Below, in pieces: positions 1 through 7,379 of a stretch of DNA of 64,000 nucleotides. The stretch is from Actinobacteria bacterium OK074 (lineage in GTDB: Bacteria; Actinomycetota; Actinomycetes; Streptomycetales; Streptomycetaceae), in assembly GCA_001298575.1 (NCBI GenBank), contig LJCV01000248.1:1-64000 (forward strand). Reading direction: 5' to 3'. Both the position numbers and the translations under genes were made by a program. The notes under the pieces are model-generated. The model was not told where the DNA came from and ran no database searches. It saw only the letters and a program-made list of their open reading frames with translations. The stretch's first letter is position 1; every line of letters begins with the position of its first letter.

Positions 1-176
1 CGGGTGGGGCCCCGCACACACGTCTCCCCCCCGCGTCGCTGGGGGTGCCCCGCCGTCTGCCCGGCCGCGGCGGTCCCGTCCGGGCCCCTGCGGCGCCCCG
101 CCCGGACCGGACCGGCCTGTGTTTCCTTACCGGCGCATGGCACACTTCGGTCCACGGCGGCAGCATTTACACCGCC

Positions 177-201
177 GTAGAAGTTCTACACGACTGTAGA
201 A
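177..201. promoter_or_regulatory. Overlapping BlaI-type operators
   Basis: Two perfect dyads overlap here. GTAGAAGTTCTAC lies at 177-189 (6+1+6). TTCTACACGACTGTAGAA lies at 184-201 (7-base arms, 4-base spacer). BlaI/MecI-family repressors bind TACA/TGTA dyads, and the BlaI-family gene begins 25 bases downstream, so autoregulation is the natural reading. The palindromes are seen directly; their binding protein is inferred. Confidence 0.75.
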
Positions 202-225
202 GATGGGCAGGGAGCGGGCAAGCCA

Positions 226-627
226 ATGGGCGGTACAGGGCACGAGCGGGGTCCCAAGCGGGCCAACGGCGTCCGGGAGGCCGAGATCCTCGGGCTGCTC
301 CAGCGGGCCGACGGCGCGCTCACCCCGGGCGAGGTCGCCGAACTCCTCGGCGACGGGCTGACGTACAGCACCGTGGTGACGATCCTGACCCGGATGCACG
401 ACAAGGAGCTGCTCACCCGCGTCAAGCGCGGCCGGGCCTACGCCTACGCGCCCGCCACCGACGACCCCGGGTTCGCCGCCCGCCGCATGCGCACCGTCCT
501 GGAGGAGCGGCCCGACCGCGAAGCCGTGCTCGCCCGGTTCGCCGACGGCCTGTCCGACGCGGACGCCGGCCTGCTGCGCCAACTGCTCGGCCCCGAGCAG
601 GATCCCGAGCAGGATTCCGACCGGTAG
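226..627 (+). CDS. BlaI/MecI/CopY family transcriptional repressor
   Basis: This 133-residue protein has the length and layout of the BlaI/MecI/CopY family. It opens with a winged helix (about residues 15-80; EILGLLQRADGALTPGEVAELL followed by the recognition stretch TYSTVVTILTRMHDKELL) and ends with a short helical dimerisation tail. Family members repress their own gene and a partner M56 membrane protease gene until the protease senses a signal. That partner starts 14 bases downstream (642), and a double TACA/TGTA operator lies just upstream (177-201). The start ATG has a modest GGGAG about 12 bases upstream. The inducing signal is not visible from the sequence. Confidence 0.9.
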   Translation: MGGTGHERGPKRANGVREAEILGLLQRADGALTPGEVAELLGDGLTYSTVVTILTRMHDKELLTRVKRGRAYAYAPATDDPGFAARRMRTVLEERPDREAVLARFADGLSDADAGLLRQLLGPEQDPEQDSDR

Positions 628-641
628 GAGCAGGCACCCGC

Positions 642-1586
642 ATGCGTATCGCCGTCTATCTGCCGCTGCTGCTGGCGCTGCTCGCCCCGCTGGGCGCGCG
701 CGGGCTGTCCGAGCGGTGCGAGCCGCGGCTGGCCACCTGGCTGCTGACCGCCTCGGCCCTGGTCCTCGGCGCGGCGAGCACGATCTCGCTCGGACTGCTG
801 GCCGTCACCGGCCTGATCCGCTTCCCGGTGATCGCCGCCCTCGGCCACTGGTCCGCGTACACCGCGCAGCACGACGACCCCACCGAACTCTCCGTCGCGC
901 TGCTCTCCGGCCTGCTGCTCGGCGGCGCCGTCGTCGCCGCGGCCCGGATGCTGTGGCGCCGCGCCCGCTCGCTGGCCGCCGCCGTCCTGGAAGCCGCCTG
1001 CCTGCCCGCGCGCGACGGCCTCGTCATCGTCGACGACGACGCCCCCGACGCCTTCGCCCTGCCCGGACTGCCCGGTCGTGTCGTCGTCTCCACCGGCATG
1101 CTGCACACCCTCGACGAGAGCGAGCACGCCATCCTGCTCGCCCACGAACGCGCCCATCTCACCGCCCACCACTACGCGTTCGTCGCCCTCGCCCAGCTCG
1201 GCGCCGCCGCCAACCCGCTGCTGCGCCCGCTGGCCACCGCCGTCGCCTACACCGTCGAGCGCTGGGCCGACGAGAGCGCCGTCGCTGCCACCGGGGACCG
1301 CACCCGGGTCGCCCGCACGGTCGGCAAGGCCGCGCTGGCCGCCCGCCGCGCGCCCGCCCGTGTACTGGGCTCCTCGCTCGGCATCCGGGGCGTTCTCGGC
1401 CGCCGCGGCCCGCTCGCCACCGCGGGCCCGGTCCCCCGCCGCGTCGCCGCGCTGCTCGCGCCGCCGCTGGGCCGCCACCCCGCCCTCGCCGTCACCACCC
1501 TCGCGGTCCTGGCCGCCGCGACCTGCGCCACCGCGGACGCCGCCCACGACCTGCACTGCCTGCTGGAGCTGGTGGGGGCGTCGTAG
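642..1586 (+). CDS. M56 family membrane metallopeptidase (BlaR1/MecR1-like protease domain)
   Basis: This 314-residue integral membrane protein has hydrophobic segments at about 4-20, 32-58 and 86-102 and a last one near 278-298. The zinc protease motif is HERAH (residues 168-172), followed by the downstream acidic helix ERWADESA. M56 proteases such as BlaR1 sense an extracellular signal and trigger cleavage of the BlaI repressor. This one lacks the C-terminal penicillin-binding sensor domain of BlaR1, as most actinobacterial members do, so a beta-lactam signal should not be assumed. It is the second gene of the blaI-type operon, 14 bases after the repressor. I chose the ATG at 642 because the frame upstream has non-coding character; TAGGAG lies nearby. 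Confidence 0.88.
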   Translation: MRIAVYLPLLLALLAPLGARGLSERCEPRLATWLLTASALVLGAASTISLGLLAVTGLIRFPVIAALGHWSAYTAQHDDPTELSVALLSGLLLGGAVVAAARMLWRRARSLAAAVLEAACLPARDGLVIVDDDAPDAFALPGLPGRVVVSTGMLHTLDESEHAILLAHERAHLTAHHYAFVALAQLGAAANPLLRPLATAVAYTVERWADESAVAATGDRTRVARTVGKAALAARRAPARVLGSSLGIRGVLGRRGPLATAGPVPRRVAALLAPPLGRHPALAVTTLAVLAAATCATADAAHDLHCLLELVGAS

Positions 1587-1609
1587 CGGCGTTCGCGCAG
1601 GGCCTCGCC

Positions 1610-2032
1610 TCAGCCGACGACGATGTGCTGCTCCATGCCCAGTCCCTTGTGGCCGTCCACGGGGCAGTACAGGTCGTAGCCGCCCTTCTTCAGGGTCACC
1701 GTCACGCTCGTCTCGCCGCCGCCCTGGACGTTCTTGGTCCTGGCGTCCGAGACGCCGGGGCCGTCGACTTCCAGCGCGTGTACGGTCTTTCCGACGTTGT
1801 CGACGGTGAAGGTGTACGTGCCCGGCGTGAAGGAACTCCGGGACAGTTTCAGCGCGTACTCGCTCTCGGTGACCTTCACCTGGGTACCGGAGCCGGCCTT
1901 GACCGTGCCACTGGGCCGACCGCTCCCGCCGGAGCCGGAACTTGAGCCCGAGCCCGAACAGGCGGCCAGGGCCAGCGCGGCGGAGAACGCCAGCGCCGTC
2001 GTACGGAGTGCCACGCGGGTCGAGATCGCCAT
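1610..2032 (-). CDS. Cupredoxin-domain lipoprotein
   Basis: This 140-residue exported protein has a lipoprotein signal (hydrophobic stretch to residue 24, lipobox LAAC with Cys25), a Ser/Gly-rich linker, then a plastocyanin/azurin-like fold. Candidate type 1 copper ligands are His in TVHALEV, Cys and His in YCPVDGH and Met in GLGMEQ, in the order expected for blue copper proteins. It probably binds or shuttles copper or electrons at the outer face of the membrane. The start at 2032 is preferred over upstream ATGs because GAAGGGG sits 9 bases before it. The gene is convergent with the M56 protease gene; a copper-regulator-like palindrome lies upstream. Confidence 0.85.
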   Translation of the reverse strand: MAISTRVALRTTALAFSAALALAACSGSGSSSGSGGSGRPSGTVKAGSGTQVKVTESEYALKLSRSSFTPGTYTFTVDNVGKTVHALEVDGPGVSDARTKNVQGGGETSVTVTLKKGGYDLYCPVDGHKGLGMEQHIVVG

Positions 2033-2082
2033 GCGACTCATCCCCTTCGGGAACCGCTGGAGATGGGGACTCTTCGCCATCC

Positions 2083-2113
2083 TATAAAGCGATATGCCCC
2101 CTACAGGAGGGTA
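2083..2113 (-). promoter_or_regulatory. Candidate promoter and CsoR-like operator of the cupredoxin gene
   Basis: On the minus strand the imperfect palindrome TACCCTCCTGTAGGGGGCA (2095-2113) is followed by an AT-rich TTTATAG (2083-2089) that could serve as a -10 element. C-run/G-run dyads of this type are typical of CsoR copper-repressor sites, which fits the copper-binding product. Arms match at about 5 of 7 positions, so this is a candidate only. Confidence 0.4.
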
Positions 2114-2152
2114 CGGATACGGCAGGCAACCCGTTCAGGCGGCGGGCATGCC

Positions 2153-2711
2153 CTACGCGTCCTGCTTGGCGACGCCGTAGTGCGCGATCAGGAGCGGCCA
2201 GGTCAGGGCGGCCATCTCGGCCGGGGTGTTCGGGCAGCCGCGCTGGAGCCAGTCGGTGGCCACGCCGATGAGCGCGCCCGCGGTGAACGCGGCGGGCACG
2301 TCGTACGGCAGACCGGCCGCCGAGTCCGGGTCCAGCACGGCGTCCGGGTCCGGCGGGGTGCCGTCGGCCGTGGCCAGGCGTACGGCGACGTAGGCGGCGG
2401 CGGTCGTACGGCGGCGGACGTGGTCGATGACGCGGGCGCTGCCCTCCCCCGGCCCAGGCTTCGCGCAACTCGGCGACCAGTCGCTCGTACGCCTGCCGGG
2501 TCAGGGTCGCCACCAGCTCCGAGCGGTCCTTGAAGTGCAGGTAGATGCTGGGTGCGGAGGTCCCGACCGCCCGCGCGACCGCGCGCATCGACACGGCCTC
2601 CTCGCGGCCGGACTCCGGCAGCAGCCGCGCGGCGACCGCGAGGATCTCCTCCTTCAGGGCGCCGCCCCGGCCCCACCGGCTCGGCGTACGGCGCCTGAAG
2701 TCTTCAGCCAT
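2153..2711 (-). pseudogene. TetR/AcrR family regulator, broken by a one-base frameshift
   Basis: The N-terminal half reads as a normal TetR DNA-binding domain from ATG 2711 (RBS GGAGG): EILAVAARLL, then the helix-turn-helix SMRAVARAVGTSAPSIYLHFKDRSELV. After residues AELREAWAG the frame changes. In the neighbouring frame the ligand-binding domain continues as SARVIDHVRRRTTAAAYVAVRLAT and on to AALTWPLLIAHYGVAKQDA, ending at 2153. Dropping one base from the homopolymer C5 at 2446-2450 joins the halves exactly. This is either a real inactivating mutation or a homopolymer sequencing error. An intact protein would be about 185 residues. The cupredoxin gene follows on the same strand 120 bases downstream. 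Confidence 0.8.
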
Positions 2712-2759
2712 CTCCCGCTTCCTCCAGCACGCGGCCCGCTGCCCGGTCGCCGAGCGGAC

Positions 2760-2796
2760 GGGCGGGCGAGCGAGCGGGCGGGCGGGCGAGCGGGCT
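2760..2796. repeat. Short GC-rich simple repeat
   Basis: Degenerate tandem units of GGGCGAGC/GGGCGGGC fill this stretch in the 240-base gap between the TetR remnant and the next gene. No promoter or gene was recognised in the gap. Confidence 0.5.
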
Positions 2797-2951
2797 GTCG
2801 TCCTCGGCCGCCACAGGCCGTTGACGGCGGGCGACGCGATCCCATGATGCGTCATCGATCGGGTGGACCTCGCCGCGGAGAAGGCGGTGGTGGGGGCGCT
2901 GCCAGCGGAATCCCCGGGGCCCGCACCCCCTGGCCGAACCACGCGCGCCCT

Positions 2952-3812
2952 TCAGGACGCCACCGTCTCGTCGCACTGCCGCAGCGCCTCCTCGACGTCG
3001 CGGTTGTTCCAGCGCAGGACGTACCACTGGGCCGAGGACACCGTGTGGACACCGGCGACGCGGCGTTCGGGCAGCGGGTCGTGCGGGGCGCGGGCGCCCC
3101 GGGCGGGGCCCTCGGGGCCGGCCGTGATCTCCTCGACGAGGGCGGCCAAGTCGCCGTCGGGGAGCGGGAGTTCCACGTCGTCGTCGACGAAGCCGACCAC
3201 GCCGGGCAGGTGCTCGACCAACGCCCGCAGCGCCGCGGGCAGTCCGCCCTGGCCGCGGCGCATCGCGGCGAGGATGTCGAGCGCGGTGGCGACCTCCAGT
3301 TCGGTGGCCTCCCGGTTCAGGGTGGCGGGGGTGAGATCCGTGTGGTGCAGCCACCAGTCGGCCTCCTTGTCCTCGCCCTGGGCCCGGTGGTGGAGATAGA
3401 GGCAGTACGAGGAGAGCGCGTCGCCGGCCCCGGCGGCGTACTGCCACCAGAAGCGGGCGCTGTCCTCGCAGCCCGCCAGGTGCAGCAGTCCGCCCAGGAT
3501 GCGCGCCCCCGACGGCTCCGGCAGCGAGCCGGCCGGCCAGGCGCACAGGTCGTCGAGGGCGCTGGGCCGGGTGAGGAACGCCTCGCACAGGGCGCGCAGG
3601 TTGCGGGCGGCGGGGTGGCCCCGGGTCGGCAGCCGCGGCCGTGCCTCCCTGCCGGGGCCGCCCGCGGACTCCGTGCCGCGCCCGCCGTCCAGGGCGTGGG
3701 CGGCGACCCGTGCGGCGACGCGCGCCTCGGCGGCCTCGATGTCGGCGCGACCGTAGGGGGCGGTGGGCACGAGGCGGGCCCGGGACAGCAGGGTCTCGAT
3801 GTCGAGGGTCAC
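2952..3812 (-). CDS. Conserved hypothetical protein coupled to an ECF sigma factor
   Basis: This soluble, Ala/Leu-rich protein of 286 residues has no recognised catalytic motif, signal peptide or membrane segment. The middle (about residues 100-190) is the best conserved-looking part, with LLHLAGCEDSARFWWQYAAGAGD and SSYCLYLHHRAQGE resembling paired helical repeats. Its ATG overlaps the stop of the sigma factor gene by 4 bases (ATGA), so the two are translationally coupled. In Streptomyces such a partner often follows a cytoplasmic sigma-70-like gene. A regulatory role on the sigma factor is inference from position, and no classic anti-sigma zinc motif is seen. Confidence 0.7.
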   Translation of the reverse strand: MTLDIETLLSRARLVPTAPYGRADIEAAEARVAARVAAHALDGGRGTESAGGPGREARPRLPTRGHPAARNLRALCEAFLTRPSALDDLCAWPAGSLPEPSGARILGGLLHLAGCEDSARFWWQYAAGAGDALSSYCLYLHHRAQGEDKEADWWLHHTDLTPATLNREATELEVATALDILAAMRRGQGGLPAALRALVEHLPGVVGFVDDDVELPLPDGDLAALVEEITAGPEGPARGARAPHDPLPERRVAGVHTVSSAQWYVLRWNNRDVEEALRQCDETVAS

Positions 3813-4432
3813 GGGCGCTCCTCCTCTTCCTTGTCGGCCTTGCCTGCCTTGTCGGCCGTGTCTGCCTTGTCGGCCCGGTCGGTGGCACTCGGAGCGTAGA
3901 ACTCGCGCAGCCGGCGTTTGGCGTAACGCTCGACGGAGCGCACTCCGGCTTCGGTGATGCCCAGGTGGAAGGCGACCTCGGCGGTGCTGTAGCCCTCGCA
4001 GTAGCGCAGCACGACGACCTCGCGCTGCCGTTCGGGCAGGGTGGAGATGGCGTGGAACAGCCGCAGGTTCTGTTCGATCACCTCGAAGGGGTCCTCCGCG
4101 CCCGCCAGGGTGACCGTCTCGAACGCCGCCGTGTCCATGAGGGCGGCGCGCCGGCCGCGGGCGCGCGCGTGGTCGGTGATGCGGTTCTTGACGACCCGCC
4201 AGGCGTACCCGGCGGGGTTGTCGGCCCGCAGGATCCGGGGCCAGTCCAGGGCGAGTTGGGTGAACGCCTCGTCGACCGCCTCCTCGGCGTCCGCCCGGCA
4301 GCGCAGGCAGCGCTCGGCCTCGCGGACGTACCGGGCGCGGTGCAGCGCGTGGAAGGCCGAGAAGTCGAGCGGCAGCTTGTCGACCTCCCGGGGCGGCCCG
4401 GCGGGGCGCAGTGACGATTCCTCGCGGGTCAC
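3809..4432 (-). CDS. RNA polymerase sigma factor, ECF/sigma-70 family
   Basis: This 207-residue protein has an ECF-type layout. Region 2 covers about 30-100 (AEEAVDEAFTQLALDWPRIL, NPAGYAWRVVKNRITDHAR). Region 4 covers about 130-185 (LPERQREVVVLRYCEGYSTAEVAFHLGI, then SVERYAKRRLREF). It should direct RNA polymerase to a specific promoter set. The last 25 residues are a low-complexity Lys/Asp/Ala tail built from hexapeptides (ADKADT, ADKAGK) ending EEEERP, which is unusual for the family. The start is GTG 4432, whose GTGA overlaps the stop of the tiny upstream ORF. No transmembrane anti-sigma gene follows; a soluble hypothetical protein does. Confidence 0.9.
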   Translation of the reverse strand: MTREESSLRPAGPPREVDKLPLDFSAFHALHRARYVREAERCLRCRADAEEAVDEAFTQLALDWPRILRADNPAGYAWRVVKNRITDHARARGRRAALMDTAAFETVTLAGAEDPFEVIEQNLRLFHAISTLPERQREVVVLRYCEGYSTAEVAFHLGITEAGVRSVERYAKRRLREFYAPSATDRADKADTADKAGKADKEEEERP

Positions 4433-4593
4433 CGTTCGTCCCCCGGAAGCCGCCGCTGCATCTCGCTCACGCCCACCCGTACGACCGCGGCGACGGCCCG
4501 GCGGGAGAGGGCGGCGGCACGGGGGCCGAACACCCGCAGGGCGAGCGCGGACAGCACCAGGTCTCGGGCCAGGTCTGCTAACTGGTAGGTCAC
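4429..4593 (-). CDS. Small TTA-containing ORF coupled to the sigma factor gene
   Basis: This is a 54-codon ORF (GTG 4593, GGAGAGG 12 bases upstream) whose stop overlaps the sigma factor start as GTGA. The peptide is a cationic, partly hydrophobic helix-former (LARDLVLSALALRVFG, AVAAVVRVGVSEMQRR) with no recognised domain. Codon 5 is TTA (4579-4581), the rare leucine codon read by the bldA tRNA in Streptomyces. If translated, it would make downstream sigma translation sensitive to bldA. The coupling geometry and codon bias support a real gene; its length and lack of homology leave some doubt. Confidence 0.55.
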   Translation of the reverse strand: MTYQLADLARDLVLSALALRVFGPRAAALSRRAVAAVVRVGVSEMQRRLPGDER

Positions 4594-4744
4594 GGACCCG
4601 TCGGTCCTCTCCGGTGGTGGGTCGGGACCCTCGGGTCCCGGAAGGCGGTGGTCACACCTTCTGCCTCTCATGGCGTCCACAGGAGCGGATTCGTGCATCT
4701 CCCGCCCGAAAAACTTACGGACTTTGTCGTTCCGTTCCGTTGTC

Positions 4745-4760
4745 CGATCACTGGTGATCG
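4745..4760. promoter_or_regulatory. Perfect palindrome upstream of the sigma cluster
   Basis: CGATCAC-TG-GTGATCG forms perfect 7-base arms with a 2-base spacer. It lies about 150 bases upstream of the tiny ORF/sigma operon and 40 bases past the end of the methyltransferase gene. An operator is likely; the cognate regulator is unknown. Confidence 0.5.
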
Positions 4761-4799
4761 TTCGCGGGTCCGGAACGGCCCAGCCCCTACGGCTTGCCC

Positions 4800-5600
4800 C
4801 TACGGCTTCCGGGCCACCGCCCCGTACATCGGGATGCGCTCGTCCCGGATGGTCATCCGGTCGTCCGGACGCCACCGCGGGACGGTGACGACACCGGGTT
4901 CGCAGAGTTCGAGCCCGTCGAGGAACGCCTGGAACTCGTCCCGGGACCTGACCTTGGTCTGGATGCCGCCCTTGTGGTAGACGACGTCCGTCTTCTTGAA
5001 CACCTCGGGGTTGACGTCCCCGGCGACGTGCGTGACGACGAAGTAGCTGCCGGGCGCCAGGGGTTCGAGGAGTTGCCGGACGATCCCGTAGGGGTCCGCG
5101 TCGTCCGTCACGAAGTGCAGCAGGGAGACCAGGGAGAGCGCGACGGGCCGGTCGAAGTCGAGGTGCTCGCGCGCGTACGCGAGCACCTGGCCGGGGTCCC
5201 TGACATCGGCGTGGACGTATGCGGTGCGGCCCTCCGGCGTGCTGTGCAGGAGGGCTTCCGCGTGCCGCAGCACGATGGGGTCGTTGTCCGCGTAGACCAC
5301 CCGGGCGGCGGGCGTGACCTCCTGGACGACCTGGTGGAGGTTGGGCGCGGTGGGAATGCCGGTCCCGACGTCCAGGAACTGGTCCACGCCCCGCTCGGCG
5401 ACGAAACGGGCCGCCCGGTGCATGAACTCCCGGTTGGCCCGCGCGATGTTCCTGGTCTCGGGCAGGAGGGCGATGACCTTGTCGGCCGCCTCCCAGTCGA
5501 CGGGGTAGTTGTCCTTGCCCCCGAGGTAGTAGTCGTACATGCGAGCCGAGTGCGGCTTGCTCGTGTCGATCCTGCCGGCACCGAATCCGGTGTCCGTCAT
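4800..5600 (-). CDS. SAM-dependent methyltransferase, DUF574 family
   Basis: This 266-residue protein matches the actinobacterial DUF574 methyltransferase family. It has the family N-terminus (IDTSKPHSARMYDYYLGGKDNYPVD), the SAM-binding motif FLDVGTGIPTAPNLHQV (about residues 70-90), the acidic loop VVYADNDPIVLRHA and the segment SLVSLLHFVTDDADP. Streptomyces genomes carry many paralogues whose substrates are mostly unknown. The start ATG 5600 has GGAGG 6 bases upstream. It is divergent from the MFS exporter gene, sharing an AT-rich intergenic region (5601-5748). Methyl transfer is well supported; the substrate cannot be named. Confidence 0.88.
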   Translation of the reverse strand: MTDTGFGAGRIDTSKPHSARMYDYYLGGKDNYPVDWEAADKVIALLPETRNIARANREFMHRAARFVAERGVDQFLDVGTGIPTAPNLHQVVQEVTPAARVVYADNDPIVLRHAEALLHSTPEGRTAYVHADVRDPGQVLAYAREHLDFDRPVALSLVSLLHFVTDDADPYGIVRQLLEPLAPGSYFVVTHVAGDVNPEVFKKTDVVYHKGGIQTKVRSRDEFQAFLDGLELCEPGVVTVPRWRPDDRMTIRDERIPMYGAVARKP

Positions 5601-5748
5601 GTCGTTCCTCCACTGTTCCGTGCGGCCGGCGGGGGCAACAGTCTGACAGCCAGGGGCTGTTGGGGTCGCACCGCCCACCCCGTCCGCGTTCGTTGCGTCA
5701 TCATTAAATTCCATTGCATTGGATGCGCACGCATATAAGGTCGCGCCC

Positions 5749-7242
5749 ATGACCTCTCCGCTCACTCCCTCCGCGCCGGCGTCCGCGTCCCCCGCACGCT
5801 GGACGCCCCGGCTGTGGGGCACCCTTCTCGTGCTCTGCGCCGCGATGTTCCTGGACGCGCTCGACACGTCCATGGTCGGCGTGGCCCTGCCGTCCATCGG
5901 CGCCGACCTGGGCCTGACCACCTCGGCCCTGCAATGGGTCGTCAGCGGCTACATCCTGGGCTACGGCGGCCTGTTGCTGCTCGGCGGCCGAGCGGCCGAC
6001 CTGCTGGGCCGCCGCCAGGTCTTCCTCGTCGCCCTCGGCGTCTTCGCGGTCGCCTCGGTGCTCGGCGCGCTCGTCGACTCCGGTCCGCTGCTGATCGCCA
6101 GCCGGTTCACCAAGGGGCTCAGCGCCGCGTTCACCGCGCCCGCGGGCCTGTCCATCATCACGACGACCTTCGCCGAGGGCCCGCTGCGCAACCGCGCGCT
6201 GTCGATCTACACCACCTGCGCGGCCACCGGCTTCTCCATGGGCCTGGTCCTCTCCGGCCTGCTCACGGAGGCGAGTTGGCGCCTGACCATGCTGCTGCCC
6301 GCGCCGATCGCACTCGTCGCCCTCCTCGCCGGCCTCAAACTGCTGCCGCGCGGCGCCCGCCCCGAGGACCACTCCGGCTACGACGTCCCCGGCGCCGTCC
6401 TCGGCACCGCCGCGATGCTGTTGCTGGTCTTCACCGTCGTCCAGGCACCCGAGTCCGGCTGGGCGTCGGCCCGCACACTGCTGTCCTTCGCCGTCGTCGC
6501 CGTACTGCTCGCCGTCTTCGTCCGCGTCGAACGGCGCTCGGCGGGCCCGCTGATCCGCCTCGGGGTGCTGCGTTCGGGCAGTCAACTCCGGGCCCAGCTG
6601 GGCGCGATGGCGTTCTTCGGGTCGTACGTCAGTTTCCAGTTCCTGGTCACGCAGTACATGCAGTCGCTGCTCGGCTGGTCGGCGCTGCACACCGCGCTCG
6701 CGTTCCTGCCCGCGGCCACGCTGGTGGCGCTGTCGTCCACGAAGGTGGGCGCGGTCGTCGACCGGTTCGGCACCCCGCGGCTGATCGCGGTGGGCTTCGC
6801 GCTGCTGTCCATCGCGTACGTCCTGTTCCTCGGCGCCGATCTCCACCCGGTGTACGCCACCGCCGTCCTGCCGACCATGCTGCTGATCGGCGCGTCCTGC
6901 GCGCTGGTCTTCCCCTCGCTCAACATCCAGGCCACGGACGGGGTTTCGGACGACGAACAGGGCATGGTCTCCGGGCTGCTGAACACCTCCTTCCAGGTCG
7001 GCGGCGCGCTCTTCCTGGCGGTGGTGACGGCCGTGGTGACCGCACACGCCCCCGCGCACGCCTCGCCGCAGGCCGTCCTCGACAGCTACCGGCCCGGCCT
7101 GATCGTGGTGACGGCCGTCGCCGTAGCCGGTCTGCTGCTCACCCTGCCGGGCCTGCGCACCCGCCGCCCGCAGCGGACGGTGGTGGTCACCCGCTCGACG
7201 CCCGAGGAACGGGACGCGGTGTGCGCCGGGGTCCACGACTAG
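5749..7242 (+). CDS. MFS transporter, DHA2 (EmrB/QacA) 14-TM family
   Basis: This 497-residue polytopic membrane protein starts with a Ser/Ala/Pro-rich cytoplasmic tail, then TM1 (LVLCAAMFLDALDTSMVGVALP) carrying the DHA2 signature Asp residues. Motif A (GGRAADLLGRRQVF) lies between TM2 and TM3. Length and hydrophobicity fit 14 helices. DHA2 members are proton-coupled drug or metabolite exporters. The upstream region 5701-5748 is AT-rich for this genome (TTAAATTCCATT, CATATAAGG) and probably holds promoters for this gene and the divergent methyltransferase. The 137 bases after the gene contain a small dyad TGACGG-CA-CCGTCA (7250-7263) and no convincing gene. The substrate is unknown. Confidence 0.88.
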   Translation: MTSPLTPSAPASASPARWTPRLWGTLLVLCAAMFLDALDTSMVGVALPSIGADLGLTTSALQWVVSGYILGYGGLLLLGGRAADLLGRRQVFLVALGVFAVASVLGALVDSGPLLIASRFTKGLSAAFTAPAGLSIITTTFAEGPLRNRALSIYTTCAATGFSMGLVLSGLLTEASWRLTMLLPAPIALVALLAGLKLLPRGARPEDHSGYDVPGAVLGTAAMLLLVFTVVQAPESGWASARTLLSFAVVAVLLAVFVRVERRSAGPLIRLGVLRSGSQLRAQLGAMAFFGSYVSFQFLVTQYMQSLLGWSALHTALAFLPAATLVALSSTKVGAVVDRFGTPRLIAVGFALLSIAYVLFLGADLHPVYATAVLPTMLLIGASCALVFPSLNIQATDGVSDDEQGMVSGLLNTSFQVGGALFLAVVTAVVTAHAPAHASPQAVLDSYRPGLIVVTAVAVAGLLLTLPGLRTRRPQRTVVVTRSTPEERDAVCAGVHD

Positions 7243-7379
7243 CACGGCTTGACGGCACCGTCATGCCCTTGCCGCTGTTCCAACTCCCGCACTGGGTGGA
7301 GTACTTGCTGGTGACAGCCGGCGGCGCTGGTCTTCGTGGTCCGGGTCGTGTCGGTGCCGCTCCGGTTCCGGCGCGGCCC

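Noticed and set aside
45..225. N-terminal extension of the first open frame across the start of the window.
   Set aside because: The frame from 45 passes through the BlaI gene in the wrong frame; only its part after 642 is the M56 protease.
2427..3899. Long plus-strand open frame across the TetR remnant and hypothetical gene.
   Set aside because: It is antisense to genes with proper domain content and codon bias; long antisense frames are normal in DNA of this GC content.
7261..7379. Possible remnant of a small membrane protein (MPLPLFQLPHWVEYLLVTAG, then LVFVVRVVSVPLRFRR in another frame).
   Set aside because: A frameshift must be assumed and no family is recognised; too short to support as a pseudogene.
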